NCBI GenBank assembly: GCA_963817075.1
Contig: CAWFMT010000004.1
Location: 34,284 to 98,283, forward strand
Length of the DNA: 64,000 nt
From: DASPKM01 sp963817075
GTDB taxonomy: Bacteria > Bacteroidota > Bacteroidia > Chitinophagales > Chitinophagaceae
Direction: 5' to 3'
The notes under the pieces are model-generated. The model was not told the origin of the DNA, made no database searches, and saw only the letters and a program-made list of their open reading frames with translations. The position numbers and the translations under genes were made by a program. Positions 43,504 through 54,377 of the stretch are shown in pieces; the stretch's first letter is position 1, and every line of letters begins with the position of its first letter.

Positions 43504-45642
43504 TTATATTATTTGATAGGAGCTCTTATAAAACTGTCTTTTTACTTTTTCTTTGTTTAGTCCTAAGTCGACCGAGTAAGCTGCGTCCGGTACTATGAAA
43601 GGTTTGTTCCCTTTGTCTTTTATCTGATCCATGTTTTTTACTGTCCAATAACGCATTGGGATTTCGATCTGCATCCTTTCCTCAAAGTCGCCATTGTAGT
43701 AATTATCTTTATCCGTCTCCAGAATACACACTGCGGAATCGATTTCTAATACGTCCAGTAGGTACGACTTATTCTTATGCGTCAGCATTCCCAACGAAAA
43801 GCTCCCGTCCTGTTTGAAGTGTGCATGTTCTTCTATGTCCAAAAAATCAATTTTCGGAAATACGAGGTCTATTTTTTCCTGCAAATACCGCTCGTGCAAA
43901 ACATCAGCGTTAGGCAGCACAGAAAACGTTCGCTGCAACACACTAAGTTCATAAGGTTTAGCTTCATCCTCACTTTCCGGTGGGGCAATCACATACACCG
44001 GTTTTAAAACACTTTGGACCAATCGCTTTCTGTTGATTCTTCCAAAGCGTTGTATCAGGGCATCAAGTGGGGCGGATTCCGAGATCATTACATCAAAGTT
44101 GATATCAAGGCTTACTTCTACTATTTGCGTGGAAACGACGATGCAGGCTTCCTTCGATGTGTTGAATGTTCCGGTTGGTTTGCCGTTTTCATCAAGTCCT
44201 ATTAATAGCTTTTCTTTTTCATTTCTATCACATCGGCGAAAGCGACTATGCAATAAAAGCTTGTCAATGTTTGAATATCTAACATCTATTTCTCTATATA
44301 AGTTCTGCGACCTTTCTACCGTATTGCAAACCAGCAAAACCTTTTGACGGTTTTGAACTGCATAGTCAATAATATTCCAAGATGCAGCTTGATTTTCCAG
44401 TTTGTGAACGATATGGCGATCATAGGAATCCAGTTCATCGGGTTCCAGTTTTACTTCCAGCACATTATCCCTGCCTAACAGATCCATAACTTTGGTGTAT
44501 AATATTGAAGGCATGGTGGCAGTACCAATATGAAGCTTACAATTCAGCGAAGTAAGAATGCTCACCAACTTTAGTACGATGGCCTGGGAAACACCAGTAT
44601 AGGTGTGTATTTCATCAAGAATCACATCTTCGCCTTGCAGATCTAACGCTATAGCTTCATAACCTTTTATACCGAAAGCAATAGCTGCCAGTTGATGCGG
44701 CGTTAACACTTTGATGGCTGAGCCAAAAAGCGGTTGCAGCACTGTTTCTTCTTCTTCACAGTTACGTTTAATAAGCCTCGATGCCGCATGCAGAACACGA
44801 ATATCAAGGTTAGGATTATCATCTGATAGATCGTGCAACAACCGTCGGAACATAGCATTGATAGAAGCTTGGAAGGGAAGGCAATAAAACACCCTTTGCT
44901 TACATCGGCGAAATAGGTAGTCTGTTTTGCCGGCACTCGTGCAGGCTACGACCATAGTATGAGGTCGGAGTGAACTAGCAGGCTTTAAGGAAAGAGGATA
45001 CGAAGCATTGGTCCGATCAAAAAATTTAAGGCTTGGCACTTTAAATGTCCGGTTAAGATTCTTTGTTGTTTCGTGATTAAGCGACGAGGCAAAATGATCA
45101 CCTGCCATTAATAAGCCTCGCCATGTCGAATAGCCTCCGCGCTTAATACAACTTTCGCAATAAGTAATAGCTGATTGAAGATTGCCAATTGCTTCTTCTC
45201 GTGAAATGATTTTGGTCGATATACCAAAAGCCCCGGCTATTTCTATTGCTTTGGGGGACCACTCCTCCCACTTTCCAATATGATTATTTTCAACATCATC
45301 AAATTCTATCAAATCCAGCAAACCGTTTTCACCGGCATCATACTTTACTGACTTATGGTGTCCTACAACCATTTCTATAAGTTGTGGATAGATAGCAATG
45401 TCAAAAAGCGATAGAAAAAACAGTGAACCTATTTCATGGCGGTATCTGTTTTTTTTGCCTTTCAGTTTTTGTTGAAATAAATCATGTGCTTTTCCTAAGT
45501 CGTGCAGGATAGCACCATAGCGAGCAATTGTTTCATCAATTCTTAAATGACGAGCAAAGCGAACAACGCTTTGCAAAACATGCTCTGTATGCTGTATCAG
45601 CGTTGTCCAGTCAGGCCCCGACTTTGCATATATAGTTTCCAT
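43504..45642 (-). CDS. cas3: CRISPR-associated helicase-nuclease Cas3 (HD + SF2)
   Basis: The frame opens at 45684, but METIYAKSGPDWTTLIQHTE at 45642 begins just after the cas5 stop, so I use it (712 residues). N-terminal HD nuclease: LIQHTEHVL, GAILHDLGKAHDLFQQKL, VVGHHKSVKY. SF2 helicase: Walker A MVVACTSAGKTDYLF, Walker B ILDEIHTYTG, motif III LHIGTATMPS, motif VI QRFGRINRKR. It degrades target DNA recruited by Cascade. All catalytic motifs appear intact, so interference is plausible. Confidence 0.92.
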   Translation of the reverse strand: METIYAKSGPDWTTLIQHTEHVLQSVVRFARHLRIDETIARYGAILHDLGKAHDLFQQKLKGKKNRYRHEIGSLFFLSLFDIAIYPQLIEMVVGHHKSVKYDAGENGLLDLIEFDDVENNHIGKWEEWSPKAIEIAGAFGISTKIISREEAIGNLQSAITYCESCIKRGGYSTWRGLLMAGDHFASSLNHETTKNLNRTFKVPSLKFFDRTNASYPLSLKPASSLRPHTMVVACTSAGKTDYLFRRCKQRVFYCLPFQASINAMFRRLLHDLSDDNPNLDIRVLHAASRLIKRNCEEEETVLQPLFGSAIKVLTPHQLAAIAFGIKGYEAIALDLQGEDVILDEIHTYTGVSQAIVLKLVSILTSLNCKLHIGTATMPSILYTKVMDLLGRDNVLEVKLEPDELDSYDRHIVHKLENQAASWNIIDYAVQNRQKVLLVCNTVERSQNLYREIDVRYSNIDKLLLHSRFRRCDRNEKEKLLIGLDENGKPTGTFNTSKEACIVVSTQIVEVSLDINFDVMISESAPLDALIQRFGRINRKRLVQSVLKPVYVIAPPESEDEAKPYELSVLQRTFSVLPNADVLHERYLQEKIDLVFPKIDFLDIEEHAHFKQDGSFSLGMLTHKNKSYLLDVLEIDSAVCILETDKDNYYNGDFEERMQIEIPMRYWTVKNMDQIKDKGNKPFIVPDAAYSVDLGLNKEKVKRQFYKSSYQII

Positions 45643-45644
45643 GC

Positions 45645-46250
45645 TTACATTTGTTTCACAGGAGTTCCTACTATCTTTAGCCAACCGTACATTGGCTCAT
45701 TGTTTTTTTGCCTGTTATATCCTGTCAAGAATGATTTTTCATTCTTCTCAAATACCAATTCAAAACCAGCAAATCGCCCGATGTCTGACTCGTATTCGTC
45801 CTGACCAACCTCAATTATTTCCTCCGGAAACAAAATGTCCTCGTTACGGCAAAGACAAACATGTTGCTTAATAGCCTCCTCAGCCAATTCTTTATCCTCG
45901 AATGCCACTAGAAGTACGGGGTTTATCATTATCCCACGTATTATGATGGCCGTAGGACGTTCAAACAACATTGCTTTGGAATCCTTTTGCCTTGTTGAGT
46001 TCCATCCCCTTGTCTGAATTTGTTCCTGCTGCCCGCTGATCTGATCGTAAGAAAGTCGATAAGATTTTATGTAATAAATACCAGGGGGCTTTTTCAAAAG
46101 CTCGGGGAAGAGTTTGCGCTCAATGCCAGTGAGAATGCTCTCTGTCAAAAACTGCTGACTAAATGTTTCGCTATCTCGTACTGCCGTCCATGGCTTAATA
46201 AAACCGAATGGACCAGAATATTTTACAACATAGTAATTCATATGTTTCAT
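45645..46250 (-). CDS. cas5: Type I-B Cascade subunit Cas5
   Basis: 201 residues. N-terminal RAMP strand NYYVVKYSGPFGFIKPWTAV with a conserved Phe/Pro pattern, and a later GIYYIKSYRLSYDQISGQQ. Cas5 binds the 5' handle of crRNA. It overlaps the second cas6 by an ATGA junction (46247-46250) and ends 2 bp before the cas3 start. Slightly shorter than many Cas5t proteins, but complete. Confidence 0.85.
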   Translation of the reverse strand: MKHMNYYVVKYSGPFGFIKPWTAVRDSETFSQQFLTESILTGIERKLFPELLKKPPGIYYIKSYRLSYDQISGQQEQIQTRGWNSTRQKDSKAMLFERPTAIIIRGIMINPVLLVAFEDKELAEEAIKQHVCLCRNEDILFPEEIIEVGQDEYESDIGRFAGFELVFEKNEKSFLTGYNRQKNNEPMYGWLKIVGTPVKQM

Positions 46251-46906
46251 TTTAAAGCACCAAAACCAATTCCTGTACTATTTCCCACACCTACATGCCA
46301 GGCAAATTGCAATTGTTCGGTTGTTCCTTCAATGACCACTGGGCAAACACTTACCCTGTTGCCGATTTCATTGTAGCGAATAATTTTTGTTCGGGGGGTT
46401 GCATATGTGGCATCAAATTTTATTGTTACTCCTTCTGATGAAAGGTTAGCGGCTTGTAACTTTTTTTTCAGCGTTTCCGTTAAATATAAACCACTGGATG
46501 CATCTTCATATGTAATGTGTTTTTCGTTGTTGTCAACCCTTCGTTTGACAAAAACCGGACTAGCAGTAAAAAAAGTCTGCCCTGTTTGAAAAGCAGGTGC
46601 ATCGACTATCTGCACCTCTGAAATTGAACTGCCGGAACAAACTTCTGGGTATTGCATGATGCCTTTTAGCAATCGTTTTACCAACTCATCATTATGAGCA
46701 CTAATAAAAAAATAAGAATCGCGTACTAGGTCAAGGCCAGATTTTTTAGTAATGACGTTTTGCAACCACGAGAAAGAATACAGGCTTAGGCCATCGTGTT
46801 CCGCATTGTCTTTTCCTAGCCATTTGTGAATAGCTCCAGTCAAGTAAGGTTGGTAATTGAAGGGAATGGTTTCTCTGTTCCTTGTTAGTTGTAAATACAA
46901 TCGCAT
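46247..46906 (-). CDS. cas6: Cas6-like CRISPR RNA endoribonuclease (second, divergent copy)
   Basis: 219 residues. N-terminal MRLYLQLTRNRETIPFNYQP and C-terminal glycine-rich loop HVGVGNSTGIGFGALK are the hallmarks of Cas6. The LHDxGY-type segment with the catalytic His, present in the other copy, is replaced by NAEHDGLSLYSFSWL, so catalysis may use another His (residue 27 or 37) or be lost. The start lies 32 bp after the first cas6 stop. A structural or specialised role is possible. Confidence 0.8.
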   Translation of the reverse strand: MRLYLQLTRNRETIPFNYQPYLTGAIHKWLGKDNAEHDGLSLYSFSWLQNVITKKSGLDLVRDSYFFISAHNDELVKRLLKGIMQYPEVCSGSSISEVQIVDAPAFQTGQTFFTASPVFVKRRVDNNEKHITYEDASSGLYLTETLKKKLQAANLSSEGVTIKFDATYATPRTKIIRYNEIGNRVSVCPVVIEGTTEQLQFAWHVGVGNSTGIGFGALK

Positions 46907-46938
46907 ACTTTATATTCAAATAAATAAATCTTCTAATC

Positions 46939-47733
46939 TTAATCACAAAAATCCTGGTCCAGACATCCCACACACCCCATCCCTTGTGCATTATGCAATC
47001 CTAGCCCAGCCCCTAATGCCACTTCCAGCATTTCCTTCGGCGCACTCACCTCCAACCGAAACTTCGTATAGCCCCTGATCTTCGTTTCTGCTTCTGTGCC
47101 AGCTTTAATCGTAATTAACCGTTGCTGTGGCCGATGGTGAAAGAACAAAACATCAATACTTACTTCCGGCTCCTCATCACCCACGGCCACCGGCAATCCT
47201 ACCGCCGCACATTTCTCCATCCAGTTATAATAGAGGCATTCAGCAAAGTCCGCATCTTCAGGGCTGCGGTAGTCATAGTGACCTCTTTCATTTTTGCGTC
47301 CCACTACAACAGGTGAAAGTGGTTGCAGTATCACACCTGTTTCACGAACTATCTGTTCAGCCAGGAATTCTACCTGCGAAATCTGAAAGACCACTTTGCT
47401 TAACCTGTCGGCCACTTCCAATTGCTGGTTCATAAATAAACCCTTGATAAAATTTTCGGCGGCCAGTGGCAAATAAAAGCAGACCGTTAATTCCGCTTCG
47501 CCAGTTCCTAATTGCATCCTGTCGCCCTTGCGCACAAAAGGGGTTCGTATATCGGAAAAGGTAAATAATTTGAAGCTCTTATGTCCCTCCCCATAACCGG
47601 TATCATGCAGGAAGGCCGCAAATTCACTGTCAGCCCTTTGTATGATCTTATAAATGGCTGACGAAAGCGGATACTGGTAGTTAAAAGGAAGGAGAGAACC
47701 TCGTTGTGTTTGCAATGAAAGCTTAAATCGCAT
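46939..47733 (-). CDS. cas6: Cas6 CRISPR RNA endoribonuclease (first copy)
   Basis: 264 residues, first gene of the cas operon. N-terminal MRFKLSLQTQRGSLLPFNYQ, the segment FAAFLHDTGYGEG with the likely catalytic His (~43), and C-terminal loop GAGLGLHNAQGMGCV are canonical Cas6. It should cut within the repeat 8 nt before the spacer, giving the ATTGAAAC handle. The same FNYQ and KLFTFS motifs recur in the next gene, indicating paralogy. Confidence 0.9.
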   Translation of the reverse strand: MRFKLSLQTQRGSLLPFNYQYPLSSAIYKIIQRADSEFAAFLHDTGYGEGHKSFKLFTFSDIRTPFVRKGDRMQLGTGEAELTVCFYLPLAAENFIKGLFMNQQLEVADRLSKVVFQISQVEFLAEQIVRETGVILQPLSPVVVGRKNERGHYDYRSPEDADFAECLYYNWMEKCAAVGLPVAVGDEEPEVSIDVLFFHHRPQQRLITIKAGTEAETKIRGYTKFRLEVSAPKEMLEVALGAGLGLHNAQGMGCVGCLDQDFCD

Positions 47734-48164
47734 GGCAGCAGCTTATTGGTTAAAGAAACTATCAACTATGGGCTGATAACATTACCGCCATATCAATTTA
47801 AGATTTTTAGAACTAGAATCACTGCGAATTTTTCATGCGAGTCATGGATAAAATAACCAACTACCAAATATTTGATTTTTTGAGATTTGGTTTTAATTCT
47901 TTGGACCTTGTTATTTGAGATTTGAGATTTTGAAAACTTAACCGCCAAGACCCGAAGGCGCAAGGTTACGCAAAGAAATCCTTGCGTTCCTTTGCGTCTT
48001 TGTTTCTTTGCGGTTAAGTCCACACTATAATAACCAAGAACCAAATAACAAATTCCAAAGAATAAGAGCTAATCACCAACTATCAAATATTTGATTTTTT
48101 GAGATTTGGTTTTAATTCTTTGGATCTTGTTATTTGAGATTTGAGATTTCGAAAATTTAACCCG
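47734..48164. repeat. Composite repeats right of the CRISPR-Cas locus
   Basis: No gene. 47938-48017 is a TTAACCGC/GCGGTTAA element. 48010-48066 matches 38189-38245 exactly. The flank also contains two copies of AATATTTGATTTTTTGAGAT (about 47866 and 48086), each followed by ATTCTTTGGA-CTTGTTATTTG-like DNA that is mirrored by CAAATAACAAATTCCAAAGA, forming large hairpins. The cas promoter must lie in about 47734-47860. Confidence 0.75.
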
Positions 48165-51050
48165 TCAAATCTCAGCAATTGATGCAGTTTGTTCTTTCAA
48201 TAAAAAGTCAAAGAGATTAACATCTTTGGCAAGTCCAAGCTTCTTGCGCAGCCGATACCTGGCAATTTCAACTCCGCGCGTAGAGATATTAACAAGTTGC
48301 GCGATCTCCTTATTTGAAAGGTTCATTCGCAAGTATGCGCAGAGTTTGAGTTCGTTGGCTGTTAAGGCAGGATAGCGGGATTTAAGTATTACTAAAAAGT
48401 CAGTATGCACTTTATCAAAATGGTGTGCAAAATGTTCCCAATTCTCATCTATTTTGTTATCCTCGCCTAATATTTTTAAGACCTTCTTAAAATCATTCGA
48501 AACATTCTCATCATCAATTTTCTTCATTAAAGAGTTGAGGTCATTTCTGATTTTTCCAAGCATCTCCCTTTTCTGAACCAAGTGCATTGTTGAGTTGGCC
48601 AATTCTGAATTCTTATGCCCTATTTCGGTCTCAAGCTTTTCATTTTTCAATTTCACAATTTCCTTCTCGTTTTTCTCAAGCTCCAGTTGATGCAAATACT
48701 GGAGTTGTTGTTGCTGCTCTTCGTATTGTTCTTTTTGCCCGAGAAACTTTTTTCGTTGATGTCGGTTGAGAAAATAAATCAGCGTAAGAAAAAGTAGGAC
48801 ATAAACAAAATAAGCAATTGGAGTTTCATACCAGGGTGGTAGAATAGTGAATGCGTAATTACATATCTCTGATTCATTCCCCAGGTTGTTCCTGGATTTA
48901 ACCTGAAATACATAGATGCCTGTGGGCAGGTTTGTATATTCTTTCTCTGGCTTGCCAGACCAGCTTGACCAGCCCTTATCAAATCCTTTCAGGTAGTAGC
49001 TGTATTCAATATTCGTCTGCTGTCCATAAAGTATGGCTGAATATTCAAAATGAAGCGAATTCATTCCATATGGCAATTCCGTTTTTGCCTGGGATAAATA
49101 GCCGCCGTATAAAACGCTGTCAATTTTTCCTATCGAACGGGCAATTCTTACCTGCGTTTCAAGTACGGTTCGATTCTGCTTGTATTTTTCAAAATCAACA
49201 TGATAAAATCCTTTTTCGCCTCCAATGATGATGTTGTGCTCATCAAAGGGATAAATGTTTTCAAACCCACTGATTAATTTGTTATTTAACTCAGTGAAGT
49301 AAATAATTTTTGGGTTGGCTGTTGATAAATCAACAACGCCCAATTCTTTATTTTGCACGAACCAGATATTTCCGGATGGATCTTCTTTCAGATAACGAAT
49401 GTTCTTTTTATTCAGGATACTTTGGAAATAAGAAGAAATTTCGAAAACATCTCGTTGTTCATTGTATTCGTACAACCCATTTTCAGTTGCTACTACAATT
49501 CTATTTTTGATTTTGAATACATAATTGTTGTTAGCCGAAAGGAGTCCTTTGAGATGATTATAGAGCTTTATTGTTGTGGATTTATCAGGCTTGATCTCAA
49601 TTTTGTAGATCCCTTTATAAGGATGGGCAACCCAGATTCTGCGTTCATTCTCTACCACTACAAACCTTGCAGATTCGAATTGTAAATTATTGGTTTTGCT
49701 TTTGAAAAAGCTGCCATTACTGAAATTATAAAAACTCAGTCCCTGGTAATTTCCAGCCACCATGAGAGAAGACGGAAAGACATTTGAAACGGGCAAAAAA
49801 GTCCAGAACCCGCTGGAAGGATCCAATGGTACAGCTGTATTATTTTCAATTAGATATGCTCCATTATGGTGACCTATCAAAAGTCGATCATTAACGATTG
49901 AAACATTCCAAACCTCACCTTCAGTATTATCTATTGTCTGAAGTTTGTTTTTGATAAAACTCAGGTTTTGAGAATTATCTAGAGCTACTTTGTACAATCC
50001 GTTAGAAGTTCCCAGGTATAGGTGCTCTCTAAAAAGAAGTGTTGAGTATCCCGCACCAATATTCCGGTTTTGGGGATTAATATGTTTTATAGAGTTATTA
50101 AAGGCAACGAAGTCTATTCCATTATCAAGACCTAACCAAAGGTTACGGTCGCGGTCTGAATAGATACTGCGAATGTTGTTGTTCTGCAGACCTTCCTGCT
50201 GGGCGAGACTTTGAATAAGATTACCCTCTTCGTCAATGATATGGCAGCCTTCAAAAATTGTGGCCAGGGCAATCCGGTTTTTATCAACCACTATGGCCTT
50301 GTAGGTCATTTTCTTGCTAAGCTTTTCCAGGTTTGTTGATACTATCTGGGCAAGGCTCTTTCCGTCCCAGATAAATAGTCCGTCTTTGAGGGTGGCAATC
50401 AATGAACGATTTGAGTCAAGCGCAACAAAAGAGGTAATTAATGCGCTGGCAGGCAGGTCTGTATTTCTCAAAAACGGCACCCACGCGCCATTTTGAAATA
50501 TAAAGGCGCCACTTTCTAAATCTTCGGCTATCAGTTGATTATTGCAAGATCCCAGGAACCGCCACTCCGAATTAGTGGGATAAACCGTTATCTTATTATT
50601 AGTTAATTGAAAGATCCGTTTGTTGGTCCTGAAGAAAATATCGTTGCCGTAGGTGCAAATATTCCAAACATCATCAAAAGACCGATCCTGCGGAGGGATC
50701 AAGTCCATAATAGAATGGAAGAAGAGAAGCCCCTTTTCATCTGGAGTGAAATAACCTATTTCATTTTGGCCGCCTGTATAGATCTTCTGATCTTTTGAGA
50801 TTTCGAGGGACCTGACAATGGTTTGGTTAGGAAGAGGATATGATTTCCAAAATGTGCCATCAAAACTCAAAAGGCCCTCAAGATTACCAAAATATAAAAC
50901 CCCATCCTGGCCTTGTTTGATATCCCAGTTCTGGGCACCTGCATTATAGGTCTGTTTCGAATAATTAATGATCTCGGGTAAGCCAATAGTATTCTGGTTA
51001 AAAGCTTCTACAGAGATGGCCAGAAATAAAGCAATAACAATCGTCCTCAT
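48165..51050 (-). CDS. Propeller/Y_Y_Y sensor with LuxR-type HTH
   Basis: I start at 51050 (MRTIVIALFLAISVEAFNQN, a signal peptide); 961 residues. Residues ~25-640: two-component-regulator propeller repeats (WDIKQGQDGVLYFGNLEGLL, IYSDRDRNLWLGLDNGIDFV). Residues ~665-735: Y_Y_Y domain (FEYSAILYG, YSYYLKGFDKGWSSWSG). One membrane helix (AYFVYVLLFLTLIYFLN), a coiled coil, then a C-terminal HTH (LTANELKLCAYLRMNLSNKE, GVEIARYRLRKKLGL). There is no kinase domain: the sensor binds DNA directly. It is divergent from the beta-glucan SusC gene and is its likely regulator. Confidence 0.85.
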   Translation of the reverse strand: MRTIVIALFLAISVEAFNQNTIGLPEIINYSKQTYNAGAQNWDIKQGQDGVLYFGNLEGLLSFDGTFWKSYPLPNQTIVRSLEISKDQKIYTGGQNEIGYFTPDEKGLLFFHSIMDLIPPQDRSFDDVWNICTYGNDIFFRTNKRIFQLTNNKITVYPTNSEWRFLGSCNNQLIAEDLESGAFIFQNGAWVPFLRNTDLPASALITSFVALDSNRSLIATLKDGLFIWDGKSLAQIVSTNLEKLSKKMTYKAIVVDKNRIALATIFEGCHIIDEEGNLIQSLAQQEGLQNNNIRSIYSDRDRNLWLGLDNGIDFVAFNNSIKHINPQNRNIGAGYSTLLFREHLYLGTSNGLYKVALDNSQNLSFIKNKLQTIDNTEGEVWNVSIVNDRLLIGHHNGAYLIENNTAVPLDPSSGFWTFLPVSNVFPSSLMVAGNYQGLSFYNFSNGSFFKSKTNNLQFESARFVVVENERRIWVAHPYKGIYKIEIKPDKSTTIKLYNHLKGLLSANNNYVFKIKNRIVVATENGLYEYNEQRDVFEISSYFQSILNKKNIRYLKEDPSGNIWFVQNKELGVVDLSTANPKIIYFTELNNKLISGFENIYPFDEHNIIIGGEKGFYHVDFEKYKQNRTVLETQVRIARSIGKIDSVLYGGYLSQAKTELPYGMNSLHFEYSAILYGQQTNIEYSYYLKGFDKGWSSWSGKPEKEYTNLPTGIYVFQVKSRNNLGNESEICNYAFTILPPWYETPIAYFVYVLLFLTLIYFLNRHQRKKFLGQKEQYEEQQQQLQYLHQLELEKNEKEIVKLKNEKLETEIGHKNSELANSTMHLVQKREMLGKIRNDLNSLMKKIDDENVSNDFKKVLKILGEDNKIDENWEHFAHHFDKVHTDFLVILKSRYPALTANELKLCAYLRMNLSNKEIAQLVNISTRGVEIARYRLRKKLGLAKDVNLFDFLLKEQTASIAEI

Positions 51051-51240
51051 TTCAAGTTTTGCAATGTGAAAGTAAAAAAAAATCGTTGATGTAGTAATGA
51101 TGTAGCAGAAAAGAATCAAAATCAACTTTAATATGACATTGTTGTAGTGGTGTTGTAGTAGCTAACTCTTCAGAGTGATGGGTGATCGCTAAATTCACAT
51201 TCCTGAAAAGGAATTTCAAATAATCAAACAATTGCTGCGT

Positions 51241-54200
51241 ATGAAATTAAAAACTGCTTTGCTGCTGAGCATCATTGCTTGTCTATTTTCCCTACAGTTA
51301 TATGCCCAGGGTGTTATAGTTACCGGAAAGGTAACTGACAAGATTGGAGAACCTTTAGCGGGCGCTACTGTCAGGATTAAAGACGGACAATCAGCCGCCC
51401 AGACGGATGCCAACGGAAATTTCTCGATTAATGTTCCTTCATTAGGTGCCACACTCGTTATAACAAGTGTAGGGATGGTTGATCAGGAAATCCCACTCAA
51501 ATCCGGCACAACCGTTTACAATGTTCAATTGGATACAAAATCTGGTTCCTTAAACGAGGTGGTGGTTGTAGGTTATGGTACCCAGCGGAGAGCCACCCTC
51601 ACTGGCGCCATTTCTAGTGTTAAGGCAAAAGATCTTGAAAACGTTCCTAATGGACGTATTGAACAGGCTTTACAGGGCCGCGTATCTGGTGTCACCATTT
51701 TGCAAAACTCCGGTCAGCCTGGTTCCAGTTCCACCATCAGGGTAAGAGGTATCACCACTTTTAATAATAATAATCCACTCTGGGTTGTTGATGGTGTGGT
51801 TGTGGATGCAGGGGGGATCGGTTATCTGAATCAATCAGATATTGAATCTATCGAAGTTCTAAAAGATGCCGCTTCCTCAGCTATTTATGGTACACGCGCT
51901 GCTACCGGGGTTATCCTGGTCACTACAAAAAAAGGAAGATCAGGAAAAGCTGTTGTGAGCTATAATGGGTTTTACGGGACTTCAGCTCCTGCTAAAATGC
52001 TCGACCTTGTAAATGCTACCCAATATGCTCTTCTCCGCAACGAAAGTTCAGTGGCAGCGGGCGGAAATGTACTTTTCCCCGATATCGCTTCGCTTGGAAA
52101 AGGTACAGATTGGCAAAAAGCAATCTTCAACAATTCAGCACGTAGATATCTGCATGAAATAAGTCTTAGTGGAGGCAGTGAGAGATCCACTTTTTACGTT
52201 TCGGCAGGTATTCAAGAGCAACAAGGAATAGTTGCTACCGACATTTCCAAGTATAAAAAAATAAATTTCCGCCTCAATTCCACTCATAAGATTTCCAACA
52301 TTTTCTCTTTTGGTCAAACTCTAGGATACACTAATCAAAAGAGCACAGGACTTGGAAATACAAATAGTGAATTTGGTGGTCCTTTGAGTTCTGCCATTAA
52401 CCTGGATCCGATCACGCCTCTGGTGGTTACCGACCGGGCTTCACAACCCAATGCCAATATTTACAACAATACTGGCATTATCCTGGATCCTAATGGTATT
52501 CCTTATGGGATATCTAATTATGTAGGACAGGAAATGACCAATCCACTGGCCTACATTCAAACAAGACTGGGTCAGTATAATTGGTCTGATGACATTGTAG
52601 GCAATGCTTACCTGGAGGCTACGCCAATAAAAGGATTGCGCATCCGCTCTACTGTTGGGGTGAAAAAAGCATATTGGGGAAATATCGGTTTCACACCTGT
52701 ATTTTACCTGAGCTCCACAGTTTCTTCAAACAAAAACAGTTATAGTAAAGGTGAAAACAGGGCGTTCAACTGGAACATTGAGAACACAATAAATTACAAC
52801 CGTAAGTTCGGAGAACATGATATTACGCTCCTCTTAGGACAGGGTACATATGTAGAGAATATTGGTGGAAACACTGGTATGACATTTTACAATTTACCTA
52901 TCTCCAGTTATAAGGATGCTTCCTTCAGGTTTGATGTTGGACTTGCCAACAGAGACGGCTATGCCGGTGACTTTATTGAGCACCGTGTCATTTCCTTATT
53001 CAGCCGTTTGAATTATGCATATATGGATAAATATCTTTTTACAGGTATTATGCGCCGCGATGGATCTACACGTTTTGGAGCTGATAATAAATATGGTGTT
53101 TTCCCATCTTTCTCTGCAGGCTGGAATGTCACTAACGAGGATTTTTGGCCGAGTAATGATGTTGTGAGCTCATTAAAGATTAGAGGCGGATATGGTGTCG
53201 TAGGAAATGATGCCCTCGATGATTTCCGCTACCTCTCAACTATTGTTGGCGGTTATAATTACTCAATTGGCAATTCCGGAACTGTAACAACTGGATATGC
53301 TCCGCAAACACTGGATAATCCTAACCTGCATTGGGAAGAAACAGCATCAGCCGACATCGGTTTTGAAGCACAAGTATTTAATGATTTCAATCTAACAGTG
53401 AATTGGTTCAATAAAAAAACAACGGGCATCCTTCGTCCGGTGGTAATTCCTGGATATGTTGGTGTTTCTGCCAATCCATGGGATAACGTTGCAGACATGA
53501 AGAATACCGGTATTGAAGTTGAATTGGGCTATCGCAAAAGGTTGGGTGATTTTAATTTCTCAATTAATGCCAACGGTTCTACTCTCAAGAATACTGTGAC
53601 CTATGTAGCAGCAGATACAAACTTCATTGGTGGCGATGCTGGCTTCCAATCAATGGGCACAATTACACGTATTCAGGTAGGACAATCATATAATAGCTTT
53701 TTGGGTTATCAAAGACTGGGCATATTTCAAAATGAACAGGAGATCCTTGATTACAAAAACAAGAATGGCGGTCTTATACAACCCAATGCACGCCCGGGGG
53801 ATTTTAAGTGGGCTGATCTCAATGGGGATGGAAGCATCACGAGTGGCGATCTTGATAAGACCTTCCTGGGCAGTTCAATTCCAAAATATACATTTGGCTT
53901 CACTGTCAATATGGATTATAAAGGATTTGATTTTATGCTGTTTGCGCAAGGGGTAGCAGGAAGTAAGATCTTCCAGGGTCTGCGCCGACTGGATATCTTA
54001 TCTGGGAATTATTCAACTCGTGCTTTGGGTCGCTGGCATGGAGAAGGTACTTCAACTGATTTTCCAAGGTTGACCAATCTGATCCCAATGGCAATTTCAG
54101 CAACATGTCTGATTTCTATCTGGAGAAGGGCGATTACCTGCGCTTGAAAGTGGTACAATTGGGTTATACGTTGCCAAACAGATTGTTCAGCAAATTTGGA

Positions 54201-54358
54201 GTCTCACGGCTAAGAGTATACGTAACTGCTGAAAACCTGTTACGCTTACGAACTATACAGGTTATGATCCTGAAGTAGGCGGTGGAATATTTGGTATCGA
54301 CAGAGGCCAATATCCACAGGCACGTACTATTCTTGGTGGACTTCAACTTTCTTTTTAA
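51241..54358 (+). CDS. SusC-like TonB-dependent transporter of the beta-glucan locus (two frameshifts)
   Basis: Starts at ATG 51241 with a signal peptide (MKLKTALLLSIIACLFSLQL). Carboxypeptidase-regulatory domain (VTGKVTDKIGEPLAGATVRI), TonB-box-like VVVVGYGTQRRATLTGAI, plug with SIEVLKDAASSAIYGTRAAT. The main frame stops at 54147, but the correct C-terminus continues: a one-base loss near 54090 (DPNGNFSNMSDFYLEKGDYL is in the next frame), and another near 54243 (TLTNYTGYDPEVGGGIFGID ... LQLSF, stop 54358). Both look like single-base deletions; the gene would otherwise be complete (~1039 residues). It imports beta-glucan oligosaccharides, by its neighbours. Confidence 0.87.
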
Positions 54359-54377
54359 CTCATTAACCTTGTTTAAT

